Assembly: GCA_020465985.1 (NCBI GenBank)
Contig: JAANYP010007921.1
Coordinates: 186,001 to 250,000, forward strand
DNA: 64,000 bases
Source of the DNA: Centrapalus pauciflorus
Lineage: Eukaryota > Streptophyta > Magnoliopsida > Asterales > Asteraceae
Reading direction: 5' to 3'
In this document: piece after piece, positions 10,028-21,983 of the stretch
How the letters are laid out: each line of letters starts with the position of its first letter
How positions within the stretch are numbered: position 1 is the first letter of the stretch
Made by a program: the position numbers and the translations under genes
Notes under the pieces: model-generated
Told to the model about the DNA's origin: nothing
What the model saw: only the letters and a program-made list of their open reading frames with translations
Databases searched by the model: none

Positions 10028-13000
10028 ATGGCTCACAGAAATAACCCCTTTCTACCAGTATTTGTTGGTGATGACGTACAGAAACACTCATCAGTCACCA
10101 CAATGCTAACCATCAAACCCACTAACTACATTGCAAACCTCACAATCCCCAAAAACTATGTGGGGAAAGGTTATGACCAAATGGTGGAGTTTTTGACAGT
10201 TCATCCATTGAACTACGCCATGACTGCTACTCCTGGTGTCCTGTACCAGGAGATGGTATACGAGTTTTGGTACACTTGTGCCTACAACCCCAATACCAAA
10301 GTCATTAATGGGACTATTCTCAATGGGACTCAGACCATTGAGATCACTACTGATCTTCTCAGGGAGGTTCTTCATCTGCCAACTGCTGATTCATATGACA
10401 TGCCTCAACCTGAGAATGAACAAATGGGGAATTTGTTACGCTTCTGTGGTGTAGCAGAACCCAAAATTGGAGCTACGCTCTTCAGGAAGGATCTGTCTCC
10501 TACCTACAGCTTTCTATTTGCCTCAGTGGTGATGTGCTTCAGCAGCAAAGTTGGTTCATTTGACCAACTGAGCCGTGATGAAATTCCAATAGTCCTACAG
10601 CTGGTGGATGGAACTACAATGGATATGGCTAAGTGGATTTTCCTGAACCTGAGGAACCTGGTGCAGCAGGAGACACGACCAGCTGCTGTTCGATACCCCC
10701 GATTTCTGAGCCTCATCTTCAGACACATTTGTGGTGAGCACTTGTACAACTCTCAGCCTTTACTTCATACTGCTGTCTTCCCTGTAATAGAGATAGAGTT
10801 TTCTACACTACTGTTCTTCCAAATGAGCCTCCTCTGTCAACACCAATGAGGAGGTTGTTAGGATTGGTGGAAGGACCCTCTGATGTGAGGGTGGATCCAG
10901 AAGCTGCTCCCAAGAGAAAATCCAAAGTCAGGTCCAAACTTGTTAAAAGGACCATGGCAACCACTGAAGTTGGGCCTGTCCACAAGAAGGCCAAAACAGC
11001 TCAGTCTGAGTCTGCACCCTTAGCCTCTGTGGCTGAAGGGGAGCAGGCTCCTCACCCTGGTTCATTCGTTGAACCTGAAGCCTCTGTGGCTGGTGCCTTT
11101 GTGGCACCTGAGACTATGGAACAGGTCAACCCACCTGTTTCTAACCCAGTCTCTAAACCTGTCCAGTCTGAACCTCTCATTTCCTCTCCAACATCACCCA
11201 CTTCATCCATCCTATACCAACGAAAAAGAAAATCAGCCCAAACAACCAGCTCCTCTGTTCCCTCTCAACAGGGTTCAGTTGTAAGAGAAGCCACCCTTGC
11301 TGCCTCTCCTATTTTGGGGGAAGGTTCAGCACATTTGGAGCCTGCTTCACTCCAACCTGAGTCCACCCAGAGTCAGCATACACCCTCTGGTTCCTTCCAA
11401 CAGGAGCCAGTTGTACAAACGGAGATAGCCACCTCAACTATTCCAGCCTCCCAACAGGCTGAAAATATTGAAAGACAGGAGCCCTCTCCACTCCATACTG
11501 AGTCCACAATGTCCCCACCTCAAACTTCTTAATTTACACCCTGAGTCTGCACGAGGTGTCCACACTGCTGGTATAAACCAATCAGTAGCTCAGCCTCAAA
11601 TTTCTGCTCCCTATGATACAGTTGTTCTACACCAAACAGCTGTTGAGGGACCAACAACCCAAGCTGATGAACCTCAGGGAACATACCATCCTTTAGGTGA
11701 GGCTGACCCTTCTGTGCAAAGTCCATCAGTAGGTTTCACCACTGCTGATGTTGAAATGCATATCCCATCTCCCCATGATGAGGTGCTTTTACACTAAGGC
11801 ACTGCAGAGGGAACACCCACTGGCCTTCATGAAGGTGTTGCAACACAAGCAGCATCTGAAAGGCCCCCAACATCAACCCCTTCTCCTAATGATGCAGCTA
11901 CAGCCACTGCTAAGGGACCCTTTGACCCCTCCAAGCTGGGCCACATTACTTTTGCCCAGGCTATGGAGCTTCTCTCAAATGTTCCTCTTCCCTCTCCATC
12001 ACATCCTCATACACCAGCCTCATCATCCTCTTCTCCATCAACCCAATCTAAACAGTCCACCCATACACCTCCATCTCCTAAAGACCTGCCTTTGAAGGAT
12101 CAGCTTTCACTGCTGACCAACAAAGTTGGTTCTTTAGAAACCTCTATATCCTCTCTACCCTCTCTTATTTCAGACTCTGTGCCTGAACAGCTTAAGGGAT
12201 TCTTTGATCTGTTCAAGGATTCCTTCCCTGCCACTCCACAACCTGATAATTCTCCACAGCTGCTTGCACTCACTGCACAGCTGCAAAATGTCTCCACATC
12301 CCTCTCCTCAATTCTTTCACTACAAAAGGACTCTGTGTCCTCAATGACAGCTATTTCTCACCAACTGTCATCTCTCCTAACTTCTTGCAATTCTACACTT
12401 CCTGCCACTCTGGCCATCTTGAACACACTCATTGGCTCCCTATCCAATTCTGTGTCATCAAACCTTGCTGATGTGCAAGATTCTCTTGAACTCCATCTTG
12501 CACAACTTCAAAGTTTGTTGTTCACAGATTCTGATAGGGAAAACATTGTCAAGCTGACCTCCCTTGCTGATAACCAATCCTCTTCTCTTCAAACCTGTCT
12601 TTCCCAGCTTGCAGAGGTAAAGGACAACCTGGCTTTCTTAGTGAATAGCCTTGTTGGCCCCAAGCCTGCTGCCAAAACTGCTGGCAAGCCTGCTGCCTTT
12701 GTGTCTTCAGGCAGACCAGGTGTTGAAGGTGCTGGTCCATCTCCTTCAAAGGGGGAGAAGTCATCTGCCTCGAAGACTAAGTCTAAGGGGGAGAAAACTT
12801 CTTCTCCTAAGGAGAAATCAATACCTGCAATACTCCCTGGTCAACCAGCAGGACCATCTGCAACATGTACAATGGAGGGTGCTTCCCAAACTGCTCAGCC
12901 TACTCAGGCTGAAACTCCAAACCCTGCTCAGTCTAAGGGGGAGGAATTTATTTCTGAGGACAGGCTAAGCAGCAGAAGGAGGCATCTAATTTTAGAAGAA

Positions 13001-14187
13001 GAAGAGGAGGAGGAGGAGGAAAGTACTGAAGCTGCTGTCACTACAGCAGCTAAAGGAAAAGAAAAAGCAGCAGTTGATTCCCAACAGCAGAAAGCAGCAG
13101 AGATTAAATTTCACAAAGCCAGGGCCAAAGAAATGGGTCTTCCTATGCACAAATATTTTGAGTTTAGAGAAGAACAGCTTCAAGCCCTGGAAGCTCTAAG
13201 GAAAGAAGAAGAATCTGCCAAAGCTGCTAAGTCTCTTGCACTTCAAGAGGCAAAGAAAATCAAAATGTCCTCTCTTGAAGTGCAAAAGAAATTAATGGAA
13301 GCTGCTAAGGGATCAGCAGGAGAGAAGGAAGCAGAAAAAGAAAAAGGTGCTCTGGTCTCAGTGACCGAAACTCCAGTGCCTTCTGCAAGAGCTCAGTTCC
13401 ACTTTGACAACTTGGCTAGAAGAAATTTTCAGGATGTTGATGATAGAAGGCTAGCCAAGGAAGCAATTGTCAAAGCTGTTCCCATATCAAGAAAAGGCAG
13501 TCAGTGGAAGTTGAAAATAACCAGAATGGGGGCAACAGGCCCAGAACTAGAAACGTATGACTACACTGATGTTGCTCAGATGGGATACAGAGAATGGATT
13601 GAGCTGGCAGTTGCTCTGAGCGAGTCTAAGTCAGAAACTGCTAAGACTGTCAGAGCATATGTCAAGAAGCTGATGGAGAGAGTGAAGAATCTTGGCCTGA
13701 TCTCCAAAGAAGTTAGTGAAGGTGTCTATGTCACACAACCAAAAATAAAGGCCAGGAGGACAAGGAAAGATACTGAGCTGGAAGAACTCCTTATGATGAT
13801 TGAACAAGGAGACTATGCTGTGGAGATCAAAGGAGTTAACCACAGCCTGCCCAAAGGAGTGGAGTTTGAAGAAGGTAAGGTAATTGAAGAACCTGAGTTG
13901 GGGCATTTTTTGTAGATCCCTTAACCCAGAAAAAGTGTTTTCAGAGAGCTTCAGACCTACACAAAGTTGGTCTTAAGCAGCTTGCAGCCTTCAGAATTGC
14001 CAACTCCTTCAGGCAGTCCAGCAAATAGAGAGCAGCCATCTGGGATGAGCTGAGAGGTTTTTATGACAGAGGTGAGCTTCAAGATCCAAACTTCATGTTT
14101 CTCAGAGTTGAAATTCAAGATATGGAAGAAACAAGGGAGGAACTTGAAAGAATGTTTGGAGAAGGACTGCCACCTCTAGTACAGTGA
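10028..14187 (+). pseudogene. Additional ORF (aORF) of element A, frameshifted
   Basis: The ORF starts at the ATG giving MAHRNN, because the A2 copy begins MAHSNS at the same place. The N-terminal ~250 residues form the best conserved part (LTIKPTNY, FLTVHPLNYAMTATPG, EFWYTCAYNP). A long Ser/Pro/Thr/Gln-rich centre follows, then a Lys/Glu-rich, probably coiled-coil part, and a C-terminal domain with RAQFHFDNLARR and MGYREWIELAVALS. Frames change near 10840, 11530-11960 and 13910, with a last segment ending at TGA 14185-14187. The intact protein would have been about 1,380 residues. Such ORFs are sometimes called envelope-like; I see no signal peptide or transmembrane segment. Function unknown. 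Confidence 0.75.
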
Positions 14188-14471
14188 TGTCCATCTACCA
14201 ATCAAGGTAGGTGAAGAATGGAAGATGTCCATCTGTTGGACAGGCTTGCCATTATCTGCTCCCAACACCAACAGTCCAAAACTTTTTGTACATTAGTTGT
14301 ACTCTTGTAAAAACATGTGTTGTTTTTATGTAATCAAGAATCAGTGTATATATAAACTGATCTTTTACTTTACTTTGATGTTGTAATTTTATTTCAGCAA
14401 ATGTATTGTAAAAATATAAAGTGATTTTTGATAAAGCCAGCTTAGACTGGTTATTGCAAATAGGGGGAGAT
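14188..14471 (+). other. 3' untranslated region and polypurine tract, element A
   Basis: There is no coding sequence here. The region ends with the polypurine tract AAATAGGGGGAGAT (14458-14471) directly before the right LTR; A2 has the related AAATAGGGAGAGAT at the equivalent place. Confidence 0.8.
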
Positions 14472-15624
14472 TGTTAGGCACAAAAAGGCCTCAGTCAAAC
14501 CTATTCTGCATCTGAGGGGGAGATTTTCAATCAAACCTGTTAATGCATTTGAAGGTTGAATTTAAGGCTTGTTATATGCCTTATTGAGACATGAAACTGA
14601 TTTGCAATATCAGCCCAAAGCTGTTCTATATGTTGCATGTGTTGCAACAAAGACAGTTTGCCCAAGCTGTTCAGTCTGTTGAACAGGCTGGACATAAACT
14701 GTCTACGCTGCTCTACACTGGTGAGCAGCTTGGGCAGTTTACAAGTGTTCTGTTCTTTGTGAACAGAACCTGTTCTTTGTGAACAGAACCTGTTCTTTGT
14801 GAACAGGCTAAACACTTTATGGAATATGTTTCCAAGTCCTCATGTATTGTTTTTGACTACAAGATCAGTTTACAAAGTCGAAGACAAAGTGGAAAACAGA
14901 ACTGTTCAGCCTTCCCACGCTGTTCTGTTACATGAAGACAAAAGGATATTTGAAAAAGGGTGACAGACCTTTTTCTTATATCAAAATAGGCCTTAACAAA
15001 GGAAGAAAGACTCAAAGTTGACATTCCTTATTTAGTTAAAGGCAATTCAACAGTAGACAAAGTGAAAAGACAAAAATTATGCCCACATGAAGACAAGTCT
15101 GCTTTTCAGAATGTGCAGAAAAGTTTATGTTGTCTTTTCAATAAGACTTTCCCTTTTTCTTTTCGTCTAATGAAGAAGCTTCACTTAGATCCTCTGAGTG
15201 AGTATAAAAAGAAACTTCCAAGGATTGAAAGATAAATCCAAAAAGCTAAGTGTTGAAATCGAGAGTGAACGTGCATTCAAGTGTGTTTTTCATGCATGCA
15301 AGTCTGCTTGAATAAAACAGTGCTTGGTGTCTAAGCTGTTCTTGTTAAAGTTGTTCCTCTGAGTCTTGTAAACACGGTGAGTGATTCTTAGTGAGTGTAT
15401 TCATTGTACCTAGTTTAAGTCTGTCTTAGACTAGTTAAGCATACTGTTGTATCTGTCATCTCAGCTTGAACCTTTCCGCATTCAAGCTTGTTTGTAATTA
15501 ACATTTGTTGATAATACATACAAACATTGAGAAAATTGTGTGTAGTTTTTAAATTGTTGTATTCACCCCCCCCCCCCCTCTACAGCTTAAGGCTATATAC
15601 TTGGGATATCTTTTGGGACCTACA
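14472..15624 (+). repeat. Right LTR of element A
   Basis: It runs from TGTTAGGCAC to GGGACCTACA, 1153 bp. The end point is supported by the A2 LTR, which ends in the same GGGACCTACA. A C-run at about 15566-15578 near the 3' end is typical of related Copia LTRs. TATA box at 15203-15210. It differs from the left LTR at many positions (a few percent by eye), so the insertion is not recent, or the two LTRs come from different copies. Confidence 0.88.
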
Positions 15625-16845
15625 TGAATTATATGGGAGTTGGACTTAAATCTTTTGTTTTTGAGTCATCAAAAGAAATTTTAACCCAAGAGGATGAGAA
15701 ACGCGTTGAAAATAAACAAAAAGAAATATCTTTTCAATATGAAGAACTTAACGAGAGTTATCCTTCTAGAGTACCCACTTTAGACGAAGACTTCTTGTCA
15801 GGTTATTTAGAAGCCGAAATGAAAGCAGAACTTGTAAAACCAATTCCTCGCCTTTATATTCCTACAAAAGTTCTTCAACATCAAATTACTGTTTTAGAAA
15901 AGGAATTAAATTCAACACAAAAGAAAGCACTTGATTTTCAAGAAGCTCTTCTTAAGAGTGAATAAAAATTGGTAAATCAAAATTTTCAACAATCTGTAGA
16001 ATTAACTGTCTACAGAGAAAAATTTGACATGGTTTCTCGAACATTGAAAGACTTTTTAAAAGAACCAACAGTTTCTCATCCCTCCAAAATCCCATTTGTG
16101 TCATCCAACAAAGGTAAGACTAAAACTGAAGTTTCTTCTATCAGTTGTAAAGGTGAGTGCTCAAAACCTTTTAAAGCTGAGGTTTCTAAAAAGACTCAAA
16201 TTCAATCCAAGTCTTTTAAGAAACCCACTCACCAACAAAAAGAAAAATCTGTAAAGTCTAAATCTTCCATGCATACTGACTCTCGTCGTTTTGTTCCTAC
16301 AGATTATGTAAGAAGAGTCCCTAAAACCACCATGCATGATTTTTCAAGTTTTTTTGTGAAGAAGGTTGTAATGCCAATTGAATTTGTTTCTAGAGATAGG
16401 ATGCCTGTAATCTCATAAAACAATTTGTGTAATGATGTAACGAATTCTTCTATTCGTTTAAAGTACTCTTTCAGTGACTTGTTTAATTTATGTCCAACTC
16501 GTTTTAGACGTCAAGTTCCTGAAATGAATGCTTTTGTGCCATATCCTGCTAAAAGAATTCGCAAAAAGAAAATAAAAAATGTTGCATCATCGGCCACAAA
16601 GAAAAATGAGACTTGTCCTTTGTCGAGGCCCAAAACCAAAGCAAAAGTCAAAAAGGTCTCAAAAACCAAATGTAATTTCATCGCCTAAGGTTCCAAAGCC
16701 TAATAAATCCAATCTTCAATGGATTCCAAAAGGCTATGCATCCGGACCACACATAACTGCTAAATGGGTTCCTAAAACTGCACACGTGCCATATTCACTT
16801 GGAACTCCTAACCAAAAAGGACTCATATTGAGATGGGTACCCAAA
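15625..16845 (+). pseudogene. C-terminal gag region of element B
   Basis: The sequence is homologous to B2 62179-63432. It includes a Glu/Lys-rich, coiled-coil-like part (FQYEELNESYPSRVPTLDED), a Lys-rich part (KSFKKPTHQQKEKSVKSK), a conserved stretch with RRQVPEMNAFVPYP, and a terminal LRWVPK. Stops or frameshifts occur near 15963, 16416 and 16680. The last codon before the candidate splice donor is AAA (Lys). Confidence 0.75.
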
Positions 16846-17123
16846 GTTGTGTGATCTTAATGCAGATGGTTCTTGGTTACTTCTGATCAAGACCCGTACT
16901 TCACTGAATTGGCTTCTAGTTATCATAGACTAGGACCCGTTCTTCTGCTTGTAGGTTGTGCTTAAACCGACACGTTTGACTTCTGTGCACACAGCTCAGG
17001 ACCCGGTCTTATTTCATCATGTTTCTGAACATCTCGGTTCAGAACACGGTTTGATTGTCAATAAAAGATGGATGTGTTTGAATGCCTATAGATTTTCATT
17101 ATATGAATTTATTTGTTTTTCAG
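16846..17123 (+). other. Putative gag-pol intron, element B
   Basis: A 278-bp gap separates gag from protease. It begins GTTGTG right after a Lys codon, contains in-frame stops (the first three codons in), and ends TTTTTCAG before GCT of the protease frame. Removing it would join gag to pol in phase 0. B2 has the same arrangement (63433-63711) and nearly the same sequence. Splicing is inferred; the donor is weak compared with GTAAGT. Confidence 0.5.
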
Positions 17124-17980
17124 GCTAAATCCATCTGGTATATGGATTCGGGTTGCTCCAAGCATATGACTGGGAGAAGAGAATTGTTGTCCAACGTTGT
17201 TGAACAATATTGTGGGACGGTAAAATTCGGGAACAACCATCAGGCTCATATAAAAGGATACGGGGACTTAGTCTTAAATAATCTAGTCATCAAGGACGTT
17301 GACTATGTTGAGGGATTATCACATAATCTATTTAGCATAGGACAGCTCTGCGATAAAGGACTAGAAGTAACATTTAGAGCTAAGAACTACAGTGTAAAGA
17401 GTATGGATGGCAAAGAAATATTATTCGGTTCCCGTAACTCTAACCTTTACACTATAGACGTAGCTAAGCTCATAGTTAAGGATAGCATTTGCCTTTTATC
17501 AAAAGCCTCTTCAAAAGACTCTTGGTTGTGGCATAGAAGGTTATCCCACTTAAATTTTGACAATATCAACAAGCTGGATGCGAAACAACTGGTTAAAGGT
17601 CTCCCAGAATTACGATATGAAAAAGACCATCTTTGTGGAGCTTGTGAGAAGGGAAAGATGAAACTATCATCTCACAAACCAAAACCCGAACCATCAACGA
17701 AGAGAGTGTTGGAGTTACTTCACATGGATTTATGTAGACCGATGCGGACCCAAAGTATAAATGGGAAGCGATATGTGTTGGTTATCGTTCATGACTACTC
17801 ACGATATACCTGGGTTAAGTTCTTGCGATCCAAGGATGAGACAGCTCAAGAAATCATAGATTTTATAAAGAGTGTCGAAACCCAACAGCAACTGTCCGTT
17901 CAATCAATCAGATCTGACAACGGCACGGTGTTTAAGAATTCGGTAGTTGACAACTGTCCGTTCAATCAATCAGATCATTC
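17124..17980 (+). pseudogene. Protease, pre-integrase and truncated integrase of element B
   Basis: Protease begins at IWYMDSGCSKHMTG. The pre-integrase region has LWHRRLSHLNF and CGACEKGK, keeping the CxxC that element A has lost. The integrase core has the first D (HMDLCRP) and second D (RSDNGTVF), then is broken: a 26-bp segment from 17889-17914 is repeated at 17951-17976 and the sequence jumps to the Ser/Pro-rich linker. The catalytic Glu and the rest of the core are deleted, so the integrase cannot work. Confidence 0.82.
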
Positions 17981-18514
17981 AGGACCACGCATTACACAAA
18001 TGCCTGGAGACTCTTCTACTCACTCTACTTCTTTTTTATCTTCTGATTTAGTTAATTTGTTTGATCCATTTTACGTAGAATTTTTCGGTCCTAACGCTAA
18101 TGTTTCTAATGTTGCTAATAATGTAGGTAATCCATCCAACAATTCAACTGCACCACAAATTTTATCCGATCCATCTTCATCCACATCATACCCTCATCCA
18201 TCAACCTCATCCACTGATACATCCGCAATTGAATCTACTCCTGAAATACCCTCGCATATAATGCCTAACATCCTTCCTTCATCTGAATACTCGGAACTCG
18301 AACCGGAACCAGTGGTACCATCACTCGAATCCATTGACCACGAATCTTCATCCATCCCCACTCTCACCACTGAGATTCCATCCCGAGCACCCTTCCACAC
18401 GAGACTAAATGGTCCCGTACTCACCCAACCAATCAGATCATTGGTGATGTCTCAACTGGTGTCCAAACACGTAGGGCGTCTGCTAATGAATGTCTCTTCG
18501 CATCATTCCTTAGT
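17981..18514 (+). pseudogene. Integrase-RT linker of element B
   Basis: A low-complexity Ser/Pro/Thr-rich linker of the kind found between integrase and RT in Copia polyproteins, open in the protease frame to 18518. It shifts frame near 18500 relative to RT. Confidence 0.65.
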
Positions 18515-20053
18515 ATGATAGAGCCATCTCGTGTGGATGAAGCCCTAAAAGACCCAGACTGGATAGCTGCAAGGCAAGAAGAGCTTAACCAGTTTGAACA
18601 GCTCAGAGTATGGCGGTTAGTTCCTAAGCCAAAAGACCGTACAGTTATCGGAACAAAGTGGATCTATAAGAACAAACGAGATGAGAACGACATAGTGATA
18701 AGGAATAAAGCGAGACTTGTTGCCAAAGGCTACCGACAACAAGAAGGGATAGATTATGACGAGACCTTCGCTCCAGTTGCACGGATCGAAGCTATCAGAA
18801 TCTTCTTGGCGTACGCGGCACACAAGGACTTCAAAGTGTACCAGATGGACGTCAAGACAGCCTTTATTAACGGTGAACTTAACGAAGAGGTGTACGTTGA
18901 ACAACCACAAGGATTTGTTGACGCACATAAACCTGACCATGTTTATGTGCTAGACAAGGCCCTCTATGGTTTAAAACAAGCACCTCACGCATGGTATGAT
19001 AGTCTATCTAATTTGCTTATCTCTGCTGGTTTCAGCAAAGGTGTGGTGGACACAACTCTGTTCACGAAAAAGGAAGGCCCACACATAATGCTAGTGCAAA
19101 TATATGTCGACGACATTATATTTGGATCTACTGACAGTAACTTCTGTAAGGATTTTTCAGCCCTAATGGAGTCCAGGTTCGAGATGAGTATGATGGGGGA
19201 AATGAACTTTTTCCACGGATTACAAGTTAAACAACTTGAAAATGGGATTTTTGTGAATCAGTCGTAATATACTCTTGATATTTTCAAGAAGTATAAGTTA
19301 GACTCTTGCACGAGTATCGCAACTCCCATGGCCTCCAACTGTAAGTTAGACACCGATCCTTCTGCGAAAAGTGTCGATAATACAATTTACAGAGGGATGA
19401 TAAGATCCTTACTGTATCTGACTGCTAGTAGACCTGATATAATATTTTCAACATGTCTTTGTGCTCGCTTTCAGGCCGACCCAAAAGAATCACACCTAAC
19501 TGCGGTAAAACGCATTTTTCGTTATCTTAAGGGTACACCCGACCTTGGTCTCTGGTATCCAAAGGGAACCGATTTTGATCTTACTGCCTTTTCAGATGCT
19601 GATTTTGTAGGTTGTAGAGTTGACAGGATAAGCACGTCGGGAGGAATACAGTTCTTGGGAGACAGACCGGTGAGTTGGTCCTCCAAAAAGTAGATTTGTG
19701 TTTCAACATCCACAGCTGAAGCTGAGTATGTAGCAGCTGCAAGCTGTTGCTCTCAAGTGCTGTGGATGAGAACACAATTACGCGATTATGGATTCTCTCT
19801 CACCAATATTCCAATTTACTGCGATTCTCGAAGTGCTATTGCCATCTCTTGCAATCCCGTGCAGCACTCTCGAACAAAACATATAGATATCAGGTATCAT
19901 TTTATTAAAGATCATGTAGAAAAGGGAACAATTGAGTTGTATATTGTTGGCACGGGATATCAACTTGCGGATATCTTTACTAAAGCTTTAGACGAACCTC
20001 GTTTTCAGTTTTTAGTATCCCATATCAGCATGTTGAATCCACCTTCCAATTAA
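18515..20053 (+). pseudogene. Reverse transcriptase and RNase H of element B
   Basis: RT is open from 18515 to 19267 and contains ARLVAKGYRQQEGIDYDETF, GLKQAPHAWYD and the catalytic YVDD (19103-19114). A TAA at 19265 replaces a conserved codon in the NQRKYTLD-like motif. RNase H follows (AEAEYVA, CDSRSAIA) with a TAG at 19691-19693 and an ending near 20053. It would reverse-transcribe element RNA; at least two stops make it inactive. Confidence 0.87.
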
Positions 20054-21229
20054 ATATCAGATATTGTCTTAAATAATTCTATTTCAAACTATCATGTTTG
20101 AAATTCCTTTATTTTAGAAAATATCTGTTATTTAAATTTAAGGATTATGTCACAAAAATAAAATTCATTATTTCCTTATCTATGTACATTTTTAATAATT
20201 AATGATCCTGACAAATTGCTGTGTGAATTGTTCATCACTGAGTGGGACGCAAATATAATCCAGGTTTGTCTGTATCTTTAAGGCTAAATAGGTTCAAGGA
20301 ATTAATCTGAAAATGAAAAAGAAGCGAATAGGTGTTTATTTGAGGGGGAGTATAGTTATGATGTTAATTTTTATAAGTTTTTGTTCCTTTTATTATTTAA
20401 TTATTTCTCTTAGTTAAAATTTTTAAATTTTAGGTTGGTTGATTTTTAGATTTTTATGTTTAATTTAATTGGTCAGAAAATCACAAAAAGATTTTATTTT
20501 ATTTGTCTAAATTTGTCAAAAAGCCAAAAACATTTCTTTTTTTACTTTATTTCCTTTTATTTTGTCTTAACTTAATTACTAAAAGAAAATCTCAAAAAAA
20601 AATTTATTGAGCATTTGATTATTTTTATTTGTCTAAATTGGGCCAAAATCTTTGTTTAAAAAATATTTGTTTCTATTTATTTTAAAGGCCCAAAATCTTT
20701 TTTGTTTTTTTTGTGTGTGTGTTTTTGTGAAAGATCCGGCGGCCCACTTGCTTTGATTGGGCGCGGATCCTGATGACATGACCCGACCCGAGTCCCTTTA
20801 AAAGGGGCGGGTCAACGGTCAAAGGTTATTGTTTCTTCACCTTCAAGTTTTTCAAACCATCTTCTTCTTTCTCTCTTCCCCACCGACGAACAAAACCCAC
20901 CAAACCTCCATTTTTATCGTTGAAGCTTTGTGATCTTCATTTTCTTTCGTTTTTCTTGCGTATTTCGAGTTCGACACTCTCAGGTAACCTTTTTCTTACT
21001 TTATTTCAGCATTTAACTTCCTATTTTGTCCATTTGATTTTCAAATTTTTCTTACTTTTTAGTTTCGGTTTTTGGTATTTTTAGGTCATTTAATCTACTT
21101 TGTTTAGTTCGTTGTAGTTAAATAAATTGTTCCTTACATGTTTTTAGACTAGGATCTTCATTTTCATGCATTTTTGTCACAATCACAACTGTTCACGTAG
21201 CATGGTGCATGATAAAACTTAATGAACTG
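20054..21229 (+). promoter_or_regulatory. Pol-aORF spacer of element B with promoter-like leader
   Basis: There is no gene. The spacer holds a purine tract TTTGAGGGGGAG (about 20339-20350), AT-rich sequence, and a TATA-like TTTAAAAG (20797-20804) next to a GGGGCGGGTC run. A CT-rich, 5'UTR-like stretch follows (CTTCTTCTTTCTCTCTTCC) and a donor-like CAG|GTAACC with GT at 20984. The layout parallels the promoter, leader and donor upstream of the G aORF. The purine tract is not followed by an LTR, since B's LTR is at 32855. Confidence 0.5.
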
Positions 21230-21680
21230 TTGGACTTCAGACCGTCCAAATTCGGACCAAGCCTCGAATTCGGATGTGTCGCTTAGAAGAATTTCAAAAA
21301 TTTTACAACTGTACATCCGAATTCGGACACTGTGCATCCAAATTCGGTTCTTCAAAGTATGTTCAAATTGTTCATTATTTTTCTAAATTATATTTCATCA
21401 TACACTGTACATCCGAAGTCGGATGAGATCCGAATTCGTTCCCCATCCGAATTATGGATTCCATCCGAATTAGAGCCATTCCTTCTCATTGCATGCATCC
21501 ACTCCATTTCGGTCCTCATCCGAATTAACATCACCATCCAAATTCGGACCATCCGCATTCACCACATCCTCCGAATTCGGACCATCACATGTCATTATCA
21601 TTCATCATCCGGATTTCAGCTGGATCCGAATTCGGTGGTACTGTTCATCCGAATTCGGTCCATCCGAAATCCAACACTTA
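21230..21680 (+). repeat. Array of CCGAATTCGG-like motifs in the B aORF leader
   Basis: More than a dozen copies of a short motif around CATCCGAATTCGGACC occur here at irregular spacing, with variants such as CCAAATTCGG. The same motif fills the gag leader of B2 (59290-59930). Short ORFs across the array are by-products of the repeat. Confidence 0.75.
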
Positions 21681-21983
21681 GCATATATTTTTTTTATTTT
21701 TCCATTTTTGCATTTTCATTATAAATCAAAAACCCAAAAGGATTTTCATTCCGGTGCACCATTGGTTAGATTTAGGATCAGTGTTTGAGTGAAAATACCT
21801 GTTCTAACATTGGTCTCTTAACGATTGACTTTGGACTTTATTCAGTCGAATTCCATTCTACTAATAAAGACCCGATGCTTTAAACAGATCAGGCGGTTTC
21901 AATTTCACACTCCGCCCTATGTGACCGAACATCTTTCTCCCACGATTCACTCCCCACCCCCACACACATCGCACGACGCCTTC

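Larger units (their letters stand above)
2402..15624 (+). mobile_element. Element A: Ty1/copia retrotransposon with aORF
   Basis: The element has a truncated left LTR (2402-3450), gag (3483-6138), protease to RNase H (6188-9385), an aORF (10028-14187), a polypurine tract (14458-14471) and a right LTR (14472-15624). The order protease, integrase, RT, RNase H defines Ty1/copia, and the long ORF after pol places it among the Sirevirus-like or Tork-like elements. The flanks are CGAAT on the left and TGAAT on the right, four of five matching, yet they belong to different host elements (F and B). Every ORF is broken, so the copy is not autonomous. Confidence 0.9.

Noticed and set aside
16579..16854. 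Ribosomal frameshifting as the way to join gag and pol in B and B2
   Set aside because: The two frames are separated by about 270 bp with several stops and a conserved non-coding sequence; a frameshift could not bridge this.
20339..20400. Purine tract TTTGAGGGGGAG as the 3' polypurine tract and LTR start of B
   Set aside because: What follows does not begin with TG or match any LTR here, while a tract and LTR matching the B2 LTR occur at 32841-33207 after the aORF.
21332..21788. ORFs of 130 and 99 codons across the CCGAATTCGG array
   Set aside because: They follow the repeated motif and lie in the leader before the aORF; composition reflects the repeat.
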